A stretch of 64,000 bases of DNA. Source: Williamsia maris (lineage in GTDB: Bacteria; Actinomycetota; Actinomycetes; Mycobacteriales; Mycobacteriaceae). The position numbers and the translations under genes were made by a program. Shown piece after piece: positions 1 through 8,433 of the stretch (positions within the stretch are counted from its first letter, which is position 1; each line of letters begins with the position of its first letter). The stretch covers positions 992,001-1,056,000 of the forward strand of contig NZ_JAMTCJ010000003.1 in NCBI RefSeq assembly GCF_024171815.1. Reading direction: 5' to 3'. The notes below the pieces were generated by a model. The model searched no databases, was not told the origin of the DNA, and saw only the letters and a list, made by a program, of their open reading frames with translations.

Positions 1-375
1 CTCGGTGACGACGCCACCTTCGCCGAACTGACCGTCCTCGAACACCTGCGCCTGATCACTGCTGCCCACGAGATCGAGGCCGCGCACGCCCTCGAGATAC
101 TCGCCGATTCCGGGATCGGCGATCTGGCCGACCGGTTCCCGCACACGTTGTCGACGGGTCAGCGGCAACGATTCACACTGTGCGCCGTGTTCATTCGCCC
201 CGGCGACCTGATCGTCATCGACGAACCGGAGTCCGGTCTCGACACCGACGGCCGCGCGTGGGTGGCGGATCGGATCGACCGAGCGACCACAGCCGGCGCA
301 TCGGTCGTGATCGCGACCCACAGCCCTGAGCTCGTCACGCAGTGCGCCGACCAGACGGTGACGGTGGGGCGATGA
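1..375 (+). CDS. ABC transporter ATP-binding protein, C-terminal part (5' end outside window)
   Basis: The frame is open from base 1, so the N-terminus and Walker A are missing. The visible 124 residues hold the second half of an ABC ATPase: a degenerate signature LSTGQ (nt 148-162, normally LSGGQ), Walker B LIVIDEPESGLD with its catalytic Glu, and the H-loop IATHS. Such subunits hydrolyse ATP on the cytoplasmic face to drive a partner permease. The stop overlaps the start of the following multi-pass membrane protein by 4 nt (ATGA), which points to one transporter operon. The substrate cannot be read from the sequence. Confidence 0.85.
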   Translation, partial: LGDDATFAELTVLEHLRLITAAHEIEAAHALEILADSGIGDLADRFPHTLSTGQRQRFTLCAVFIRPGDLIVIDEPESGLDTDGRAWVADRIDRATTAGASVVIATHSPELVTQCADQTVTVGR

Positions 376-1538
376 GAATCGACACCGACGACCTGCCCGG
401 AGTGGTCATGACAGGTGCCGTGGTCGCCGGACTGGGGTGGTACTTCCTACAACCCGAACGCGTGGCCGGCGTCGTGGGCGTCGCATCAGGTCTGGGCTCG
501 CCGACCCCGGTTCTCGTCGGGTGGACCGTTGCGCTGTGCGCACTGATCGTCGGCACCGCTCTGTGGTGGTGGGGACCGATACGGGTCTCGCGTGCCGAGG
601 CGATGTGGAAGCTGTCCGGCCCCGGTGAGCGCGGGCCCGTGCTGCGTGCGCGGCGCATGCGTGCGTCGATGGTCGCCGTCATGGGTTGTCTGGTGGTGGC
701 GGTGGTCGCATCGATCCTGGACTGGTCGAGCGCGCCGGTTCTGCTCGGTACGGCCGCGACGTGCGCCGTCACTCTGATGACTGCGGCCAGTTGGCGTCAA
801 CATCGTTCCAGCGAGGCTCTTTTCGAGCACACCGATCGTGGAGCCCGCCGGTCGGTGGAACGGCTGCACCGCGACGTCATCGCACCGGATGACGGATTCA
901 TCGCCGCTGCGCGCCTGGCCGTGGTGACGATGGACCTCGGATGGCTCAGTACGGCGCGTGTGGTCCGGTGGGAGCGCGGAAACGCCCGGTCGCGTAGTCG
1001 CGTCCTCCCTCTGGGGCGTGCCCGCGCGTGCCTGGCCGCCGATCTCGCCCGACTGCGTCGTCGCCCTCGTGACCTCGTCGTGTTCATGGTGGTCGTCGCC
1101 GTCGGACTCGCGATGTCGCAGACGCTGTACCTCACCTCGATCGCCCCCGCTGTTGCCGTCGTCCTCGCGTATCGCGCGGGGTGCGCGGTGTCCGGCGGAC
1201 TGCGCCGACTCACCGAGGAGCCGGCCCTGCGTCGCGCACTCGGCGGATCGCGTCTCGTCGTCACCGCGGTGCACAGCGTCGTCCCCGTCGGCGCCGTACT
1301 GCTCTGGTGCCTGGTCGCCTCCCTCACCTGGCACCTGTCCGTGGTCGCGCTGCTGGTGGTGGCCATCGGAGCGGCGTCCGCCGTCGTTCGCCGCGCCACC
1401 CGACCCGATCTGCCCTTCGACGCGCCGGTGTACGTCACGGGTCAGGGTGGCGCGACGCAGCCACTCCTGCTGCTCGCGATGGCCCGCGGTCCGGCGGCCG
1501 TGGTGCTCACCGGCCTGATCGCGACGGTCATCGGCTGA
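372..1538 (+). CDS. Multi-pass membrane protein, probable permease partner of the preceding ABC ATPase
   Basis: The product is 388 aa. I chose the ATG that overlaps the ATPase stop as ATGA; a GTG 30 nt upstream is in frame but would lie inside the ATPase gene. About eight to ten hydrophobic segments are visible: pairs in the first 140 residues, a basic cytoplasmic stretch around residues 140-235, then further helices to the C-terminus. No catalytic motif is present. The ATPase overlap suggests the membrane part of an ABC exporter. The sequence does not resemble a family I can name, and the substrate is unknown. Confidence 0.6.
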   Translation: MRIDTDDLPGVVMTGAVVAGLGWYFLQPERVAGVVGVASGLGSPTPVLVGWTVALCALIVGTALWWWGPIRVSRAEAMWKLSGPGERGPVLRARRMRASMVAVMGCLVVAVVASILDWSSAPVLLGTAATCAVTLMTAASWRQHRSSEALFEHTDRGARRSVERLHRDVIAPDDGFIAAARLAVVTMDLGWLSTARVVRWERGNARSRSRVLPLGRARACLAADLARLRRRPRDLVVFMVVVAVGLAMSQTLYLTSIAPAVAVVLAYRAGCAVSGGLRRLTEEPALRRALGGSRLVVTAVHSVVPVGAVLLWCLVASLTWHLSVVALLVVAIGAASAVVRRATRPDLPFDAPVYVTGQGGATQPLLLLAMARGPAAVVLTGLIATVIG

Positions 1539-1553
1539 GTCCGGGGCGTTGAT

Positions 1554-1600
1554 CGGTAGCAGTTCGTGTCGGTGGGCGACACGAACTGCTACCGATTGCG
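1554..1600. repeat. 47-nt palindromic direct repeat, copy 1
   Basis: A hairpin with perfect 20-bp arms (1552-1571 and 1577-1596) around the 5-nt loop GTGGG. A second copy lies at 2497-2543 in the same orientation and differs at only four positions. The repeat contains the TAG stop of the DUF559 gene and encodes its last residues (Arg-Asn-Arg). It could act as a terminator for that minus-strand gene, or be a REP-like mobile palindrome. Confidence 0.85.
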
Positions 1601-2491
1601 AGCGAGTGCGGCGCGGATCTGTGAGACGACATACTGCGGCCGGTCGGTGAGGTCGGCCCAGGTGAATCGCAGAATGGTCCACCCGTTGGCCACGAGAATG
1701 TTCTGCCGCGTCCGGTCGTGTTGGAAGGCGCGGGCGTCGGAATGGAACGCCATCCCGTCGATCTCCACCAACACTTTCTCGGCGTCGAATACGACGTCGA
1801 CTGGGAAGCCGCAGACCTCCTTGTTGGCGGACCACCCGCCGATCGCGGCACCGCGTAACAACCGGACGAGTAGTCGTTCCGCCTCCGAACGGGCTCCCGA
1901 GGCCGACCGGCGCAGCATGTCACCGGTGACCTTCGAGCCACGACATCCCGGATACCGAGCGTGGGCGGCGAGTAATTGCTCGAGAGACACCCGCCCGCGC
2001 AACAACGCCGAGTCGAGAACGCCCATCCCGGTGACCGCGGCGGTGTCGAGCACGGTGAGCGGGATCGCGGTCATCAGTAGATCTGAACGTTCGACGACAT
2101 CCACCGGGTCGAGATCTCGGTGGACGACCGTCACAGCGGGAACCACACCTGCGTGACGACCACGCCGGGCCGTCACGGTGACCACTGTCGGCGCCTCGTC
2201 GACGAGACGATGCCACCACGCCGCGGATGTACCCGACAGCGCGGCATGCGAACTCACCGACCAACACCCCGCGCGCATTCGGGCGCGCGTCGACACCGCG
2301 CGATCCGCGACGAAGAACACCCCACGACCCACGCGCCGCCACTCCCCTGCCACCACCCGGCGCTGCACAGCGGACCGGTTCAACCCCACCGATTCGGCCT
2401 GCGCCAGGGTGATGACGCCGTCGTGGGACGCGAGCAGTTCTCGAAGGATCACGGCTATCGGACGCAATCCGTCCAGCCACGGTTCCGACAC
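1589..2491 (-). CDS. AbiEi-type winged-helix plus DUF559 (Vsr-like nuclease fold) protein
   Basis: The product is 300 aa from a GTG start. The N-terminal part (about residues 15-60, with GVITLAQAESVGLNRSAV) resembles the winged-helix antitoxin domain of AbiEi proteins. The C-terminal part (about 200-300: KEVCGFPVDVVFDAEKVLVE, then IDGMAFHS and ILVANGW) matches DUF559, a small restriction-endonuclease-like fold related to Vsr. No toxin partner is adjacent. The gene sits between two 47-nt direct palindromic repeats, one ending 40-50 nt upstream of its start region and one covering its stop codon. Known members are called AbiEi-like or DUF559 proteins of unknown role; nuclease activity is inferred. 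Confidence 0.8.
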   Translation of the reverse strand: MSEPWLDGLRPIAVILRELLASHDGVITLAQAESVGLNRSAVQRRVVAGEWRRVGRGVFFVADRAVSTRARMRAGCWSVSSHAALSGTSAAWWHRLVDEAPTVVTVTARRGRHAGVVPAVTVVHRDLDPVDVVERSDLLMTAIPLTVLDTAAVTGMGVLDSALLRGRVSLEQLLAAHARYPGCRGSKVTGDMLRRSASGARSEAERLLVRLLRGAAIGGWSANKEVCGFPVDVVFDAEKVLVEIDGMAFHSDARAFQHDRTRQNILVANGWTILRFTWADLTDRPQYVVSQIRAALARNR

Positions 2492-2496
2492 GTCTC

Positions 2497-2543
2497 CGGT
2501 AGCAGTTCGTGTCGGTCAACGACACGAACTGCTACGGATTGCG
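2497..2543. repeat. 47-nt palindromic direct repeat, copy 2
   Basis: Left arm 2497-2514, loop GTCAA, right arm 2520-2537 with one mismatch. It shares 43 of 47 positions with copy 1 at 1554-1600. It contains the TAG stop and last codons (Arg-Asn-Pro) of the short-chain dehydrogenase and ends 5 nt before the DUF559 GTG start, so the hairpin would cover that gene's ribosome binding region. Confidence 0.85.
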
Positions 2544-3416
2544 CACAGCGGCGAGAGCGGCGTCGATGTCGTCGAGGGTGTACGGCGGGGTGTCGACGTG
2601 GTCGCGGTAAGCGATCAGGGACAGCTCGGGCTCGGCGTAGCGGCCGATGAAGTTGCCTGCTGCGCTGAACACCGACCCGGTGATGTCGACGGCGAGGTCG
2701 GAGACCAGATACGCGTAGATCGCGGCGACATGGTCGACCGACCCCGGATCGGCTGCGGCGGCGTGCATCCCGGGGTCGAGGACACCGCGATCACGCAGAC
2801 CGTCGATGTGGGCCCGGTAGTCGTCGCCGGTCGACAGTCGGGTCTTCGCCCCCGGCATCACCACGTTCACCCGGACCCCGCTCGGCCGCAACTCGGCGGC
2901 GATCGCCAGGGCGAGGGCGTTGACGCCGCCCTTGGCCGCCGGATAGCCGCTCCCGCCGAAGATCCCCAGCGACGCAGCCGAACCCGTCAGGACGATCGCG
3001 CCCGACCCCTGCGCCGCGAACACCTCAGCGGCGGCGCGAGCCACCTCGAACGCGCTCGTCAGATGGGCGTCGATCTGGGCGGCGAACTCCTCGGAGTCGA
3101 TGGTCAGGATGGTCGATCCACTGGGTTCGGCGACCCCGGCGCAGTTGATCGCGGCGTCGAGCCGACCGAAGTCCTCGCGCGCGGCATCGACCATCGCGTA
3201 GGCGATCCCGGGGGTGGCCAACGACCCGAGCACACCGGACGCGCGACCTCCCGCGGCGATGATCTCGGCGACCGCGGCGTCGAGCACGTCGGCATCCCGA
3301 CCGTTCAGCACGACGGCGGCGCCCTCCGCCGACAACCGATGCGCCACCGCGAGACCGATCCCGCGGCTCGAACCGCCGATCATGGCGACCTTCCCCGACA
3401 GCGGGAGTCCGCTCAC
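2532..3416 (-). CDS. Short-chain dehydrogenase/reductase (SDR)
   Basis: I start at the GTG that overlaps the upstream ligase stop by 4 nt (GTGA), giving 294 aa; a longer in-frame ORF exists but would lie inside the ligase. A classical SDR: cofactor motif GGSSRGIGLA near residue 15, NCAGVAE, catalytic Ser (TGSAASLG) and a YPAAKGG catalytic Tyr/Lys pair. The enzyme would oxidise or reduce an alcohol/ketone with NAD(P). It is the last gene of the long minus-strand cyp51/cyp123 operon, so a hydroxy-acyl-CoA or sterol-like substrate is likely. The stop codon lies inside the palindromic repeat at 2497-2543. Confidence 0.85.
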   Translation of the reverse strand: MSGLPLSGKVAMIGGSSRGIGLAVAHRLSAEGAAVVLNGRDADVLDAAVAEIIAAGGRASGVLGSLATPGIAYAMVDAAREDFGRLDAAINCAGVAEPSGSTILTIDSEEFAAQIDAHLTSAFEVARAAAEVFAAQGSGAIVLTGSAASLGIFGGSGYPAAKGGVNALALAIAAELRPSGVRVNVVMPGAKTRLSTGDDYRAHIDGLRDRGVLDPGMHAAAADPGSVDHVAAIYAYLVSDLAVDITGSVFSAAGNFIGRYAEPELSLIAYRDHVDTPPYTLDDIDAALAAVRNP

Positions 3417-5026
3417 CGGTGCGACCGCGCCGCGTCCCGCACGTGGGTCGGCTCCGAGGACGCCGCGATCGACGTCGCCCATCCGTAGTCCGGCTTGCCG
3501 CTGGGGGTGCGTGTCACCGCGTCGACCACCCAGTAGGTGCGTGGCACCTTGTACCCGGCCAGTCGGGTGCGCAGATGGGTCTCGATCGCCTCGAAGTCCG
3601 GGGCACCGGTGACCGCGACCACGGCCGCGACCCCCTGTCCGAACCGCTCGTCGGCAACGGCGATCACGATGGCGTCGATGACGGCGGGATGCGACTTCAA
3701 CTCGCCCTCGACCTCCTCGACGAAGACCTTCTCACCCCCGGTGTTCACCACCTGCGAGCCCCGGCCGAGCAGGGTGATCGCACCGTCGGGTTCGAGTCGC
3801 GCCCGGTCGCCGCTGACGACCATCCGGACGCCCTCGTGTTCGCGGAAGATGCTCGCCGACTTGGTCTCGTCCTTGTAGTAACCGATGGGTAGGTAGCCGG
3901 TCTTGGCGAACCACCCCTCCCCCGGCTCGGTCAACGGCGCATCGTCGTCGTCGATCACCGTCGCGCCACGCCCGGCCGGGACCCGCGGGCCTCCGGCGTG
4001 ATCGCTGGTGGCGAACGAGGTGTCGGCCGCCGAATACACCCTGATCCCACCGAAACCGGTCTCCGACGAGCCGATCGAGTCGCTGATCGCGACGGTGGGG
4101 GCCAGACCGAGCAGTCGTGCCTTGAGGGCCGGGGAGAACAGCGCCGCACCGGAACTGACCGCGAGCAGGCTGGACACGTCGACCGTTCGACCGGCCGCGG
4201 CGCGCCCTTCGAGTTCGTCGATCAGCGGACGGCCCATGGCATCCCCGGTGATCACCATGATGGCGGGGCGACACGTCTCGACGACCTCCCAGACACGGGC
4301 AGCGTCGAACCGGGGCTCGAAGATGACGGTGTTGCCGGAGAACAGCGCACCCAGTGTCGGCATGAGCCCCGAGACGTGGATCAGCGGCGGCAACATCAGA
4401 AAGCGCATGGGGTCGGCACTCTCACCCGCACGGGCCGACTGCGCGTACTCGTCGGCCATCAGTTCGCCGGAGTAGAAGTCGACACCGCCCCCGAGGACGC
4501 GCCACATGTCGGCCTGCCGCCACATCACGCCCTTGGGCGCCCCGGTCGTGCCGCCGGTGTACATCAGGAAGAGATCGTCGTCGGCGCGCTCCTCGAAGTC
4601 GCGATCGGACGAACAGTCGGCCAGCGTCTCCTCGAAACGTTCGTCGACGACGACGACCGGATGCTCGGTCGCCGCGCGGGCGGCGTCGGCGTACCGGGGC
4701 TGGGTGAGCACGGCGACGACATCGGCGTCGTCGTAGACGTAGGCCAGTTCGTCGCGCACATAGCGGTAGTTCACGTTGACCGGGACCGCCCGGAGCTTGA
4801 ACGCCGCGAGAAACCCCGCGAGCGTGTCGACGGCATTGTGCATGTGGATGCCCACGTGCGACCCGCCACTGACTCCGCGGTCGATCAGCAGGTGTGCCAA
4901 CCGATTCGACCGGCGCTCGAGATCGGCGTAGGTGAACTCACGACCGGAGCCACCGTCGACGACCGCCACCCGATCGGGCACGGCATCGACGGCGTGCTCG
5001 AACAGATCGGCCAGGTTCTGTGCCAC
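3413..5026 (-). CDS. Acyl-CoA synthetase, FadD19-like
   Basis: The product is 537 aa from GTG, with AAGGAG 7 nt upstream. An adenylate-forming enzyme: P-loop YTGGTTGAPKGVMW, then DSIGSSETGFGG, GDRARLEPDG in the hinge region, and C-terminal catalytic Lys in TPSGKPDYG. It joins CoA to a carboxylate through an acyl-AMP. From memory it matches mycobacterial FadD19, the ligase for C24 branched sterol side chains, along its length, including NVNYRYVRDEL and the VMW of the P-loop. It lies downstream of cyp51 and overlaps the next SDR by 4 nt. Substrate assignment is by similarity only. Confidence 0.85.
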   Translation of the reverse strand: MAQNLADLFEHAVDAVPDRVAVVDGGSGREFTYADLERRSNRLAHLLIDRGVSGGSHVGIHMHNAVDTLAGFLAAFKLRAVPVNVNYRYVRDELAYVYDDADVVAVLTQPRYADAARAATEHPVVVVDERFEETLADCSSDRDFEERADDDLFLMYTGGTTGAPKGVMWRQADMWRVLGGGVDFYSGELMADEYAQSARAGESADPMRFLMLPPLIHVSGLMPTLGALFSGNTVIFEPRFDAARVWEVVETCRPAIMVITGDAMGRPLIDELEGRAAAGRTVDVSSLLAVSSGAALFSPALKARLLGLAPTVAISDSIGSSETGFGGIRVYSAADTSFATSDHAGGPRVPAGRGATVIDDDDAPLTEPGEGWFAKTGYLPIGYYKDETKSASIFREHEGVRMVVSGDRARLEPDGAITLLGRGSQVVNTGGEKVFVEEVEGELKSHPAVIDAIVIAVADERFGQGVAAVVAVTGAPDFEAIETHLRTRLAGYKVPRTYWVVDAVTRTPSGKPDYGWATSIAASSEPTHVRDAARSHR

Positions 5027-5059
5027 GACAACGCTCCTTGGAAATGAGACTTGGGGAGA

Positions 5060-6319
5060 TCAGACGGGTGAGATGGACAGCGGTATCACCGAATTGGGGA
5101 TGCCACGATCGGCGAACGAGAAGGTCGACCCGCCACTGAACCGGACGATGGCGACCTCCTTGCGTTCCCGCTGCTCGGGGCCCCACCCGATGTCGACGAT
5201 GAGGAAACCGTCGTCGACGCGGGCGCCTTGGATCACCCAGTGCGGGTTCACCGCGGTCGCGATCGCCTGGATCGGCAGGAGATGGTCGGGGTCGACGTGG
5301 ACGACCCAGCTGTCGTCGGCGACCGCGTCGCTGCCCTGCGGGATCCGTACCGACACCACCGCGTCGGTGCCGTCACCCTCCGCGACCACCCCGAGGCCGA
5401 CGTACTGCTCCGGCCCGAGTGCGGGATGCAGCGACAGCACGCGGGCCAGACCCGCTGCATCGTCGGCGATCCCGAGCGCGGCGGAGATCCGCTCGGCGGT
5501 GAGGCCGGCGATACCGGTCATCGCCTTGATCACCAGGTCGCGGGCGTGTTCGTCGTCGGTCCGTCGCGACACCGCTCCCATGAACCCCATCACCAGCAAC
5601 TGGTGCTGGATCGCCACCTCCTCGGCGGTGCGCACCAGGGTGCTGTGCGCCCAGTCGCGGAACTGCAGGTCGTCGAGCAGGTCGCCGGAGTAGTCGTTCC
5701 ACCCCTCCTCGGAGAGATCGATCTGCGACAGCACGATGTCGGCGGCCCGTGTGGCGAACATCGTGTGGGTGTAGTCGGGCAGCTCGAGTTCGTCGCGATC
5801 CGGTTCGATGGTCACGAGCCACTCACAGTGCGGGGTGCGGTTTTCCGGACGACGGGGCGGCCGATGAACCGGCCGGATCCGGGCACGTCGATTGGTGGCG
5901 ATGGCGGTCGCGTCGAACGTCGGGTCCTCGATGTCGTGACACATCGCGGTCACGTAGTCCTCGCCCATCGGCTCCACGTCCATGAGGGCGCCGCAGTGGT
6001 CGAGCACGAAGCTCCCGTGATACTCGTCGGTCACCGAGTAGCGGAAGTCCATGAACTGCGGCGGGGCGCCGATGTCGAGCTGCAGACACTTGAACATGTC
6101 CACCACCCCGTCCCCGTCGACGCCCATCGCCCGACGCATCCGCGCGGTGTAGACAGGGCTCGCGGCCATCCACTCCTCGATGGCGACCTGGGCCATCACG
6201 TCGCGACCGAAGTCGCCGATGATGTGCGCCATTGCGCTGCGATCGATCAATTGTCCCGCCAGCAACAGCTCGGGTACGAGTACGGCCAATTCTTTCTGCG
6301 ACAGTTCGGAATACGACAC
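5060..6319 (-). CDS. Conserved protein of unknown function in the cyp51 operon
   Basis: The product is 419 aa from GTG, with GAGGA about 12 nt upstream. I do not recognise a characterised family, though closely similar mycobacterial proteins exist in my memory. There is no signal peptide and no clear membrane helix. Residues about 70-150 are striking: LDIGAPPQFMDFRYSV, LDHCGALMDVEPMG, TAMCHDIEDPTFDATA, then IRPVHRPPRRP. This cluster of Cys, His and acidic residues could bind metal or a small molecule. The C-terminal half looks like a second alpha/beta domain. The tight operon position with P450s, ferredoxin and the ligase suggests a role in the same pathway. Confidence 0.75.
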   Translation of the reverse strand: MSYSELSQKELAVLVPELLLAGQLIDRSAMAHIIGDFGRDVMAQVAIEEWMAASPVYTARMRRAMGVDGDGVVDMFKCLQLDIGAPPQFMDFRYSVTDEYHGSFVLDHCGALMDVEPMGEDYVTAMCHDIEDPTFDATAIATNRRARIRPVHRPPRRPENRTPHCEWLVTIEPDRDELELPDYTHTMFATRAADIVLSQIDLSEEGWNDYSGDLLDDLQFRDWAHSTLVRTAEEVAIQHQLLVMGFMGAVSRRTDDEHARDLVIKAMTGIAGLTAERISAALGIADDAAGLARVLSLHPALGPEQYVGLGVVAEGDGTDAVVSVRIPQGSDAVADDSWVVHVDPDHLLPIQAIATAVNPHWVIQGARVDDGFLIVDIGWGPEQRERKEVAIVRFSGGSTFSFADRGIPNSVIPLSISPV

Positions 6320-6331
6320 GTCAGACAGTCC

Positions 6332-6883
6332 TCACCACATCGGTACGGGGGTCTTGCCGAGCGGGTACCAGCCCGGTAGCCGCTCCTTCGCGTTGGCGAC
6401 GCGGTTCATGCGTGCACTCATGCCGTCGGTGAGAACACCGTCGGTGATCATCTCCATGAACAGTGCGACGACGTTGCCGTAGTCGAAGAAGTCCCGCTGC
6501 CAGCGGAACTGGAAATCGCCGCCGTACTTGAACCAGCTGCCCTGGATGCCTTCGAGGGCGTAGCGGGTGCCGTCGGGGCGGGTCGCGTCGAAGACCTGCT
6601 TCCACAGGCCGAGCATGTCACCGGTCTTCTCGTCGATCACCCACGACTGGTACGGATAGGTCCACCCGTCGAGTCCGTCCATCTCGAAACCGATGGCGAA
6701 GTCGCGGATCTCGTCCCGACCGACGGCCATGAAGTCGTCCTTGGGGCCGTAGTTCCAGCCGTATGTGGCGTCGGGTGTGTAGAACTCGGCGAGGTTGCGC
6801 CAGTCGCCGGCCTTCTCGCCGTCGACGTTGGCCTGGAGCCAGCGCTCCACCATCTCGTCGAGTTCGGATCGATCAAAAGCCAT
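6332..6883 (-). CDS. SnoaL/NTF2-like protein (steroid isomerase-type fold)
   Basis: The product is 183 aa from ATG, preceded by an AAAGG site. The sequence has the cone-shaped alpha+beta pattern of the NTF2/SnoaL superfamily: an N-terminal helix with WLQANVDGEKAGDW, FYTPDATYGWNYGP, and later WKQVFDATRPDG and SWFKYGG. Members include ketosteroid isomerase and polyketide cyclases, but no catalytic pair can be assigned with confidence. In M. tuberculosis a protein of this fold (Rv0760c) also lies near cyp51. It is 15 nt downstream of the ferredoxin gene, so it was probably co-transcribed with it. Confidence 0.8.
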   Translation of the reverse strand: MAFDRSELDEMVERWLQANVDGEKAGDWRNLAEFYTPDATYGWNYGPKDDFMAVGRDEIRDFAIGFEMDGLDGWTYPYQSWVIDEKTGDMLGLWKQVFDATRPDGTRYALEGIQGSWFKYGGDFQFRWQRDFFDYGNVVALFMEMITDGVLTDGMSARMNRVANAKERLPGWYPLGKTPVPMW

Positions 6884-6898
6884 GGGGGAAAGACCTTT

Positions 6899-7090
6899 CT
6901 AATCTTCGATGATTCGGAGAGCCTGCGTGGGGCAGTACTGGACGGCGCGCTCGACATCGTCGCGCTCGCTGTCGTCGGGTCGTGCCTGCCGCAGTTCGAC
7001 GTGATCGCGGAACGCCTCGAAGACCTCTGAGGCCTCCATCTCGCACACCCCGTGGCCCTGGCAGAGGTCCAGGTCGATCTCGATCCTCAC
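6899..7090 (-). CDS. [3Fe-4S] ferredoxin, CYP51 redox partner
   Basis: The product is 63 aa. I use the GTG that overlaps the cyp51 stop as GTGA; a longer in-frame ORF would run through cyp51. The cysteine pattern is C-x5-C (CQGHGVC) and a C-terminal C-P (YCPTQ), which leaves out one cysteine of a 4Fe cluster and is typical of actinobacterial P450 3Fe-4S ferredoxins. It passes electrons from a reductase such as FprB or FprA to a P450. Immediate linkage to cyp51 matches the Rv0763c-Rv0764c pair. Confidence 0.92.
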   Translation of the reverse strand: MRIEIDLDLCQGHGVCEMEASEVFEAFRDHVELRQARPDDSERDDVERAVQYCPTQALRIIED

Positions 7091-8433
7091 CGCGTCCTCC
7101 TCCGATACGTGACCCGGCACGGTTGCTGGAGCTGAACGACCATCTTGGAGTGGTCGTTGCGGTAGGAATCCGACGGTTGCGCCATCTCGAACTCGTAGTT
7201 CTGCAGCAGCACTGAGAAGATCGCCTTGAGCTGCATGATGGCGAACTGCGCACCGACACAACGGTGCCGACCGGCACCGAACGGGATCCACGTCCACCGG
7301 TTGGCGATGTCCTCCTGGCGCGGCTTCTGGTATCGCTCGGGGTCGAAGTCGTCGGGTAGCGGGAAATCCTCGGGCAGGCGGTTCGAGATCGCCGGTGAGA
7401 CCGCGATCGACTGGCCGGCCGCGATCTCGACGCCCTCGATGTGGATGTCGTTCTGCACCACCCGCATGAGGATGATCAGCGGAGGATGTAGGCGCAGCGC
7501 CTCTTTCAGAGCGGCCTCCACCTTCGGCATCTGCCGGGTGTGGGCGAACGTGTACTCCGGACGCTCGCCTGCGGGGGTGTCACCGTAGATCTCGTCGAGC
7601 TCAGAGACCACCTGCGACATGTAGTCGGGGTGACGTAGCAGCTCGATCAGCGTCCACGCGGCGGTGCCCGAGGTGGTGTGGTGCCCCGCGAACATCATCG
7701 AGATGAACATGCCGGTGATGGTGTTGGAGTCGAAGCCCACCGACACCAACACGTCCATCAGGTCGCGATCCTCCTTGCTCTCCGGAGGATTCGCGACCCG
7801 GTCGTTCATCACACCCTGGATGAACTCCTGCAGTTCCTTGCGGGACTCGTCGCGTTTGCGGAAGCTCTCGATGTCGGCGTTGTAGTCGACGTAGGCGATC
7901 GGGTCGGTGCCCTTCTCCAGGTCGTGGAAGAGGTGGGCGATGTGACCGTTCAACTGCTCACGGAACTTCCGGCCGATCAGGCAGGCCGAGGACGTGTAGA
8001 GGGTCAGTTCGGCGAAGAACTCCAGCAGATCGATCTCGCCCTCGTCACCCCAGTCGGCGATGATGCGCTCGACCTCGTTCGGGATCGTGATGGCGTGCTG
8101 CTTCATGTGCTGCGCCTTGAGCGCGGAGTTGTGGATGGCCTGCGACCGCTCCTCGGGACTCGCGTCGAACACGACACCCTCACCGAAGATCGGCGTCATG
8201 AACGGGTAGGCCGCGGCCTGGTCGAGGTCCTCCTCGGGCGCTCGAAAGAACTCCTCGTTGGCGGTGGCCCCGGTGACCAGGACGACCTCACGGTCGGCCA
8301 GCTGGAACGTGCCGACATCGCCGCATTCCTCGCGGATCCGCCAGAACAGGCCGATGGGGTCGGACGCCAGTTCGTCGAGGTGTCCGTGTTCTCCCTCGCC
8401 CCCGGACACACGGGCGGGTCTGGTCAACGTCAT
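7087..8433 (-). CDS. cyp51: Cytochrome P450 CYP51 (sterol 14-alpha-demethylase family)
   Basis: The product is 448 aa, starting at ATG with AAGGAG upstream. Diagnostic CYP51 features are visible: YPFMTPIFGEGVVFDASPEE (B' helix/BC loop), I-helix MMFAGHHTTSGTAAW, K-helix ExxR in EALRLHPPLI, and the heme loop WIPFGAGRHRCVGAQF with ligand Cys392. The C-terminal MAQPSDSYRNDHSKMVVQL is nearly as in M. tuberculosis CYP51. The family removes the 14-alpha-methyl group of sterols in three oxidation steps; the natural substrate in sterol-nonproducing actinobacteria is unsettled. The gene overlaps the ferredoxin (GTGA) downstream and the SDR (ATGA) upstream. Confidence 0.96.
   Translation of the reverse strand: MTLTRPARVSGGEGEHGHLDELASDPIGLFWRIREECGDVGTFQLADREVVLVTGATANEEFFRAPEEDLDQAAAYPFMTPIFGEGVVFDASPEERSQAIHNSALKAQHMKQHAITIPNEVERIIADWGDEGEIDLLEFFAELTLYTSSACLIGRKFREQLNGHIAHLFHDLEKGTDPIAYVDYNADIESFRKRDESRKELQEFIQGVMNDRVANPPESKEDRDLMDVLVSVGFDSNTITGMFISMMFAGHHTTSGTAAWTLIELLRHPDYMSQVVSELDEIYGDTPAGERPEYTFAHTRQMPKVEAALKEALRLHPPLIILMRVVQNDIHIEGVEIAAGQSIAVSPAISNRLPEDFPLPDDFDPERYQKPRQEDIANRWTWIPFGAGRHRCVGAQFAIMQLKAIFSVLLQNYEFEMAQPSDSYRNDHSKMVVQLQQPCRVTYRRRTR

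Noticed and set aside
2178-3488. 436-aa plus-strand ORF
   Set aside because: Antisense of the DUF559 and SDR genes; Arg/His-rich shadow frame.
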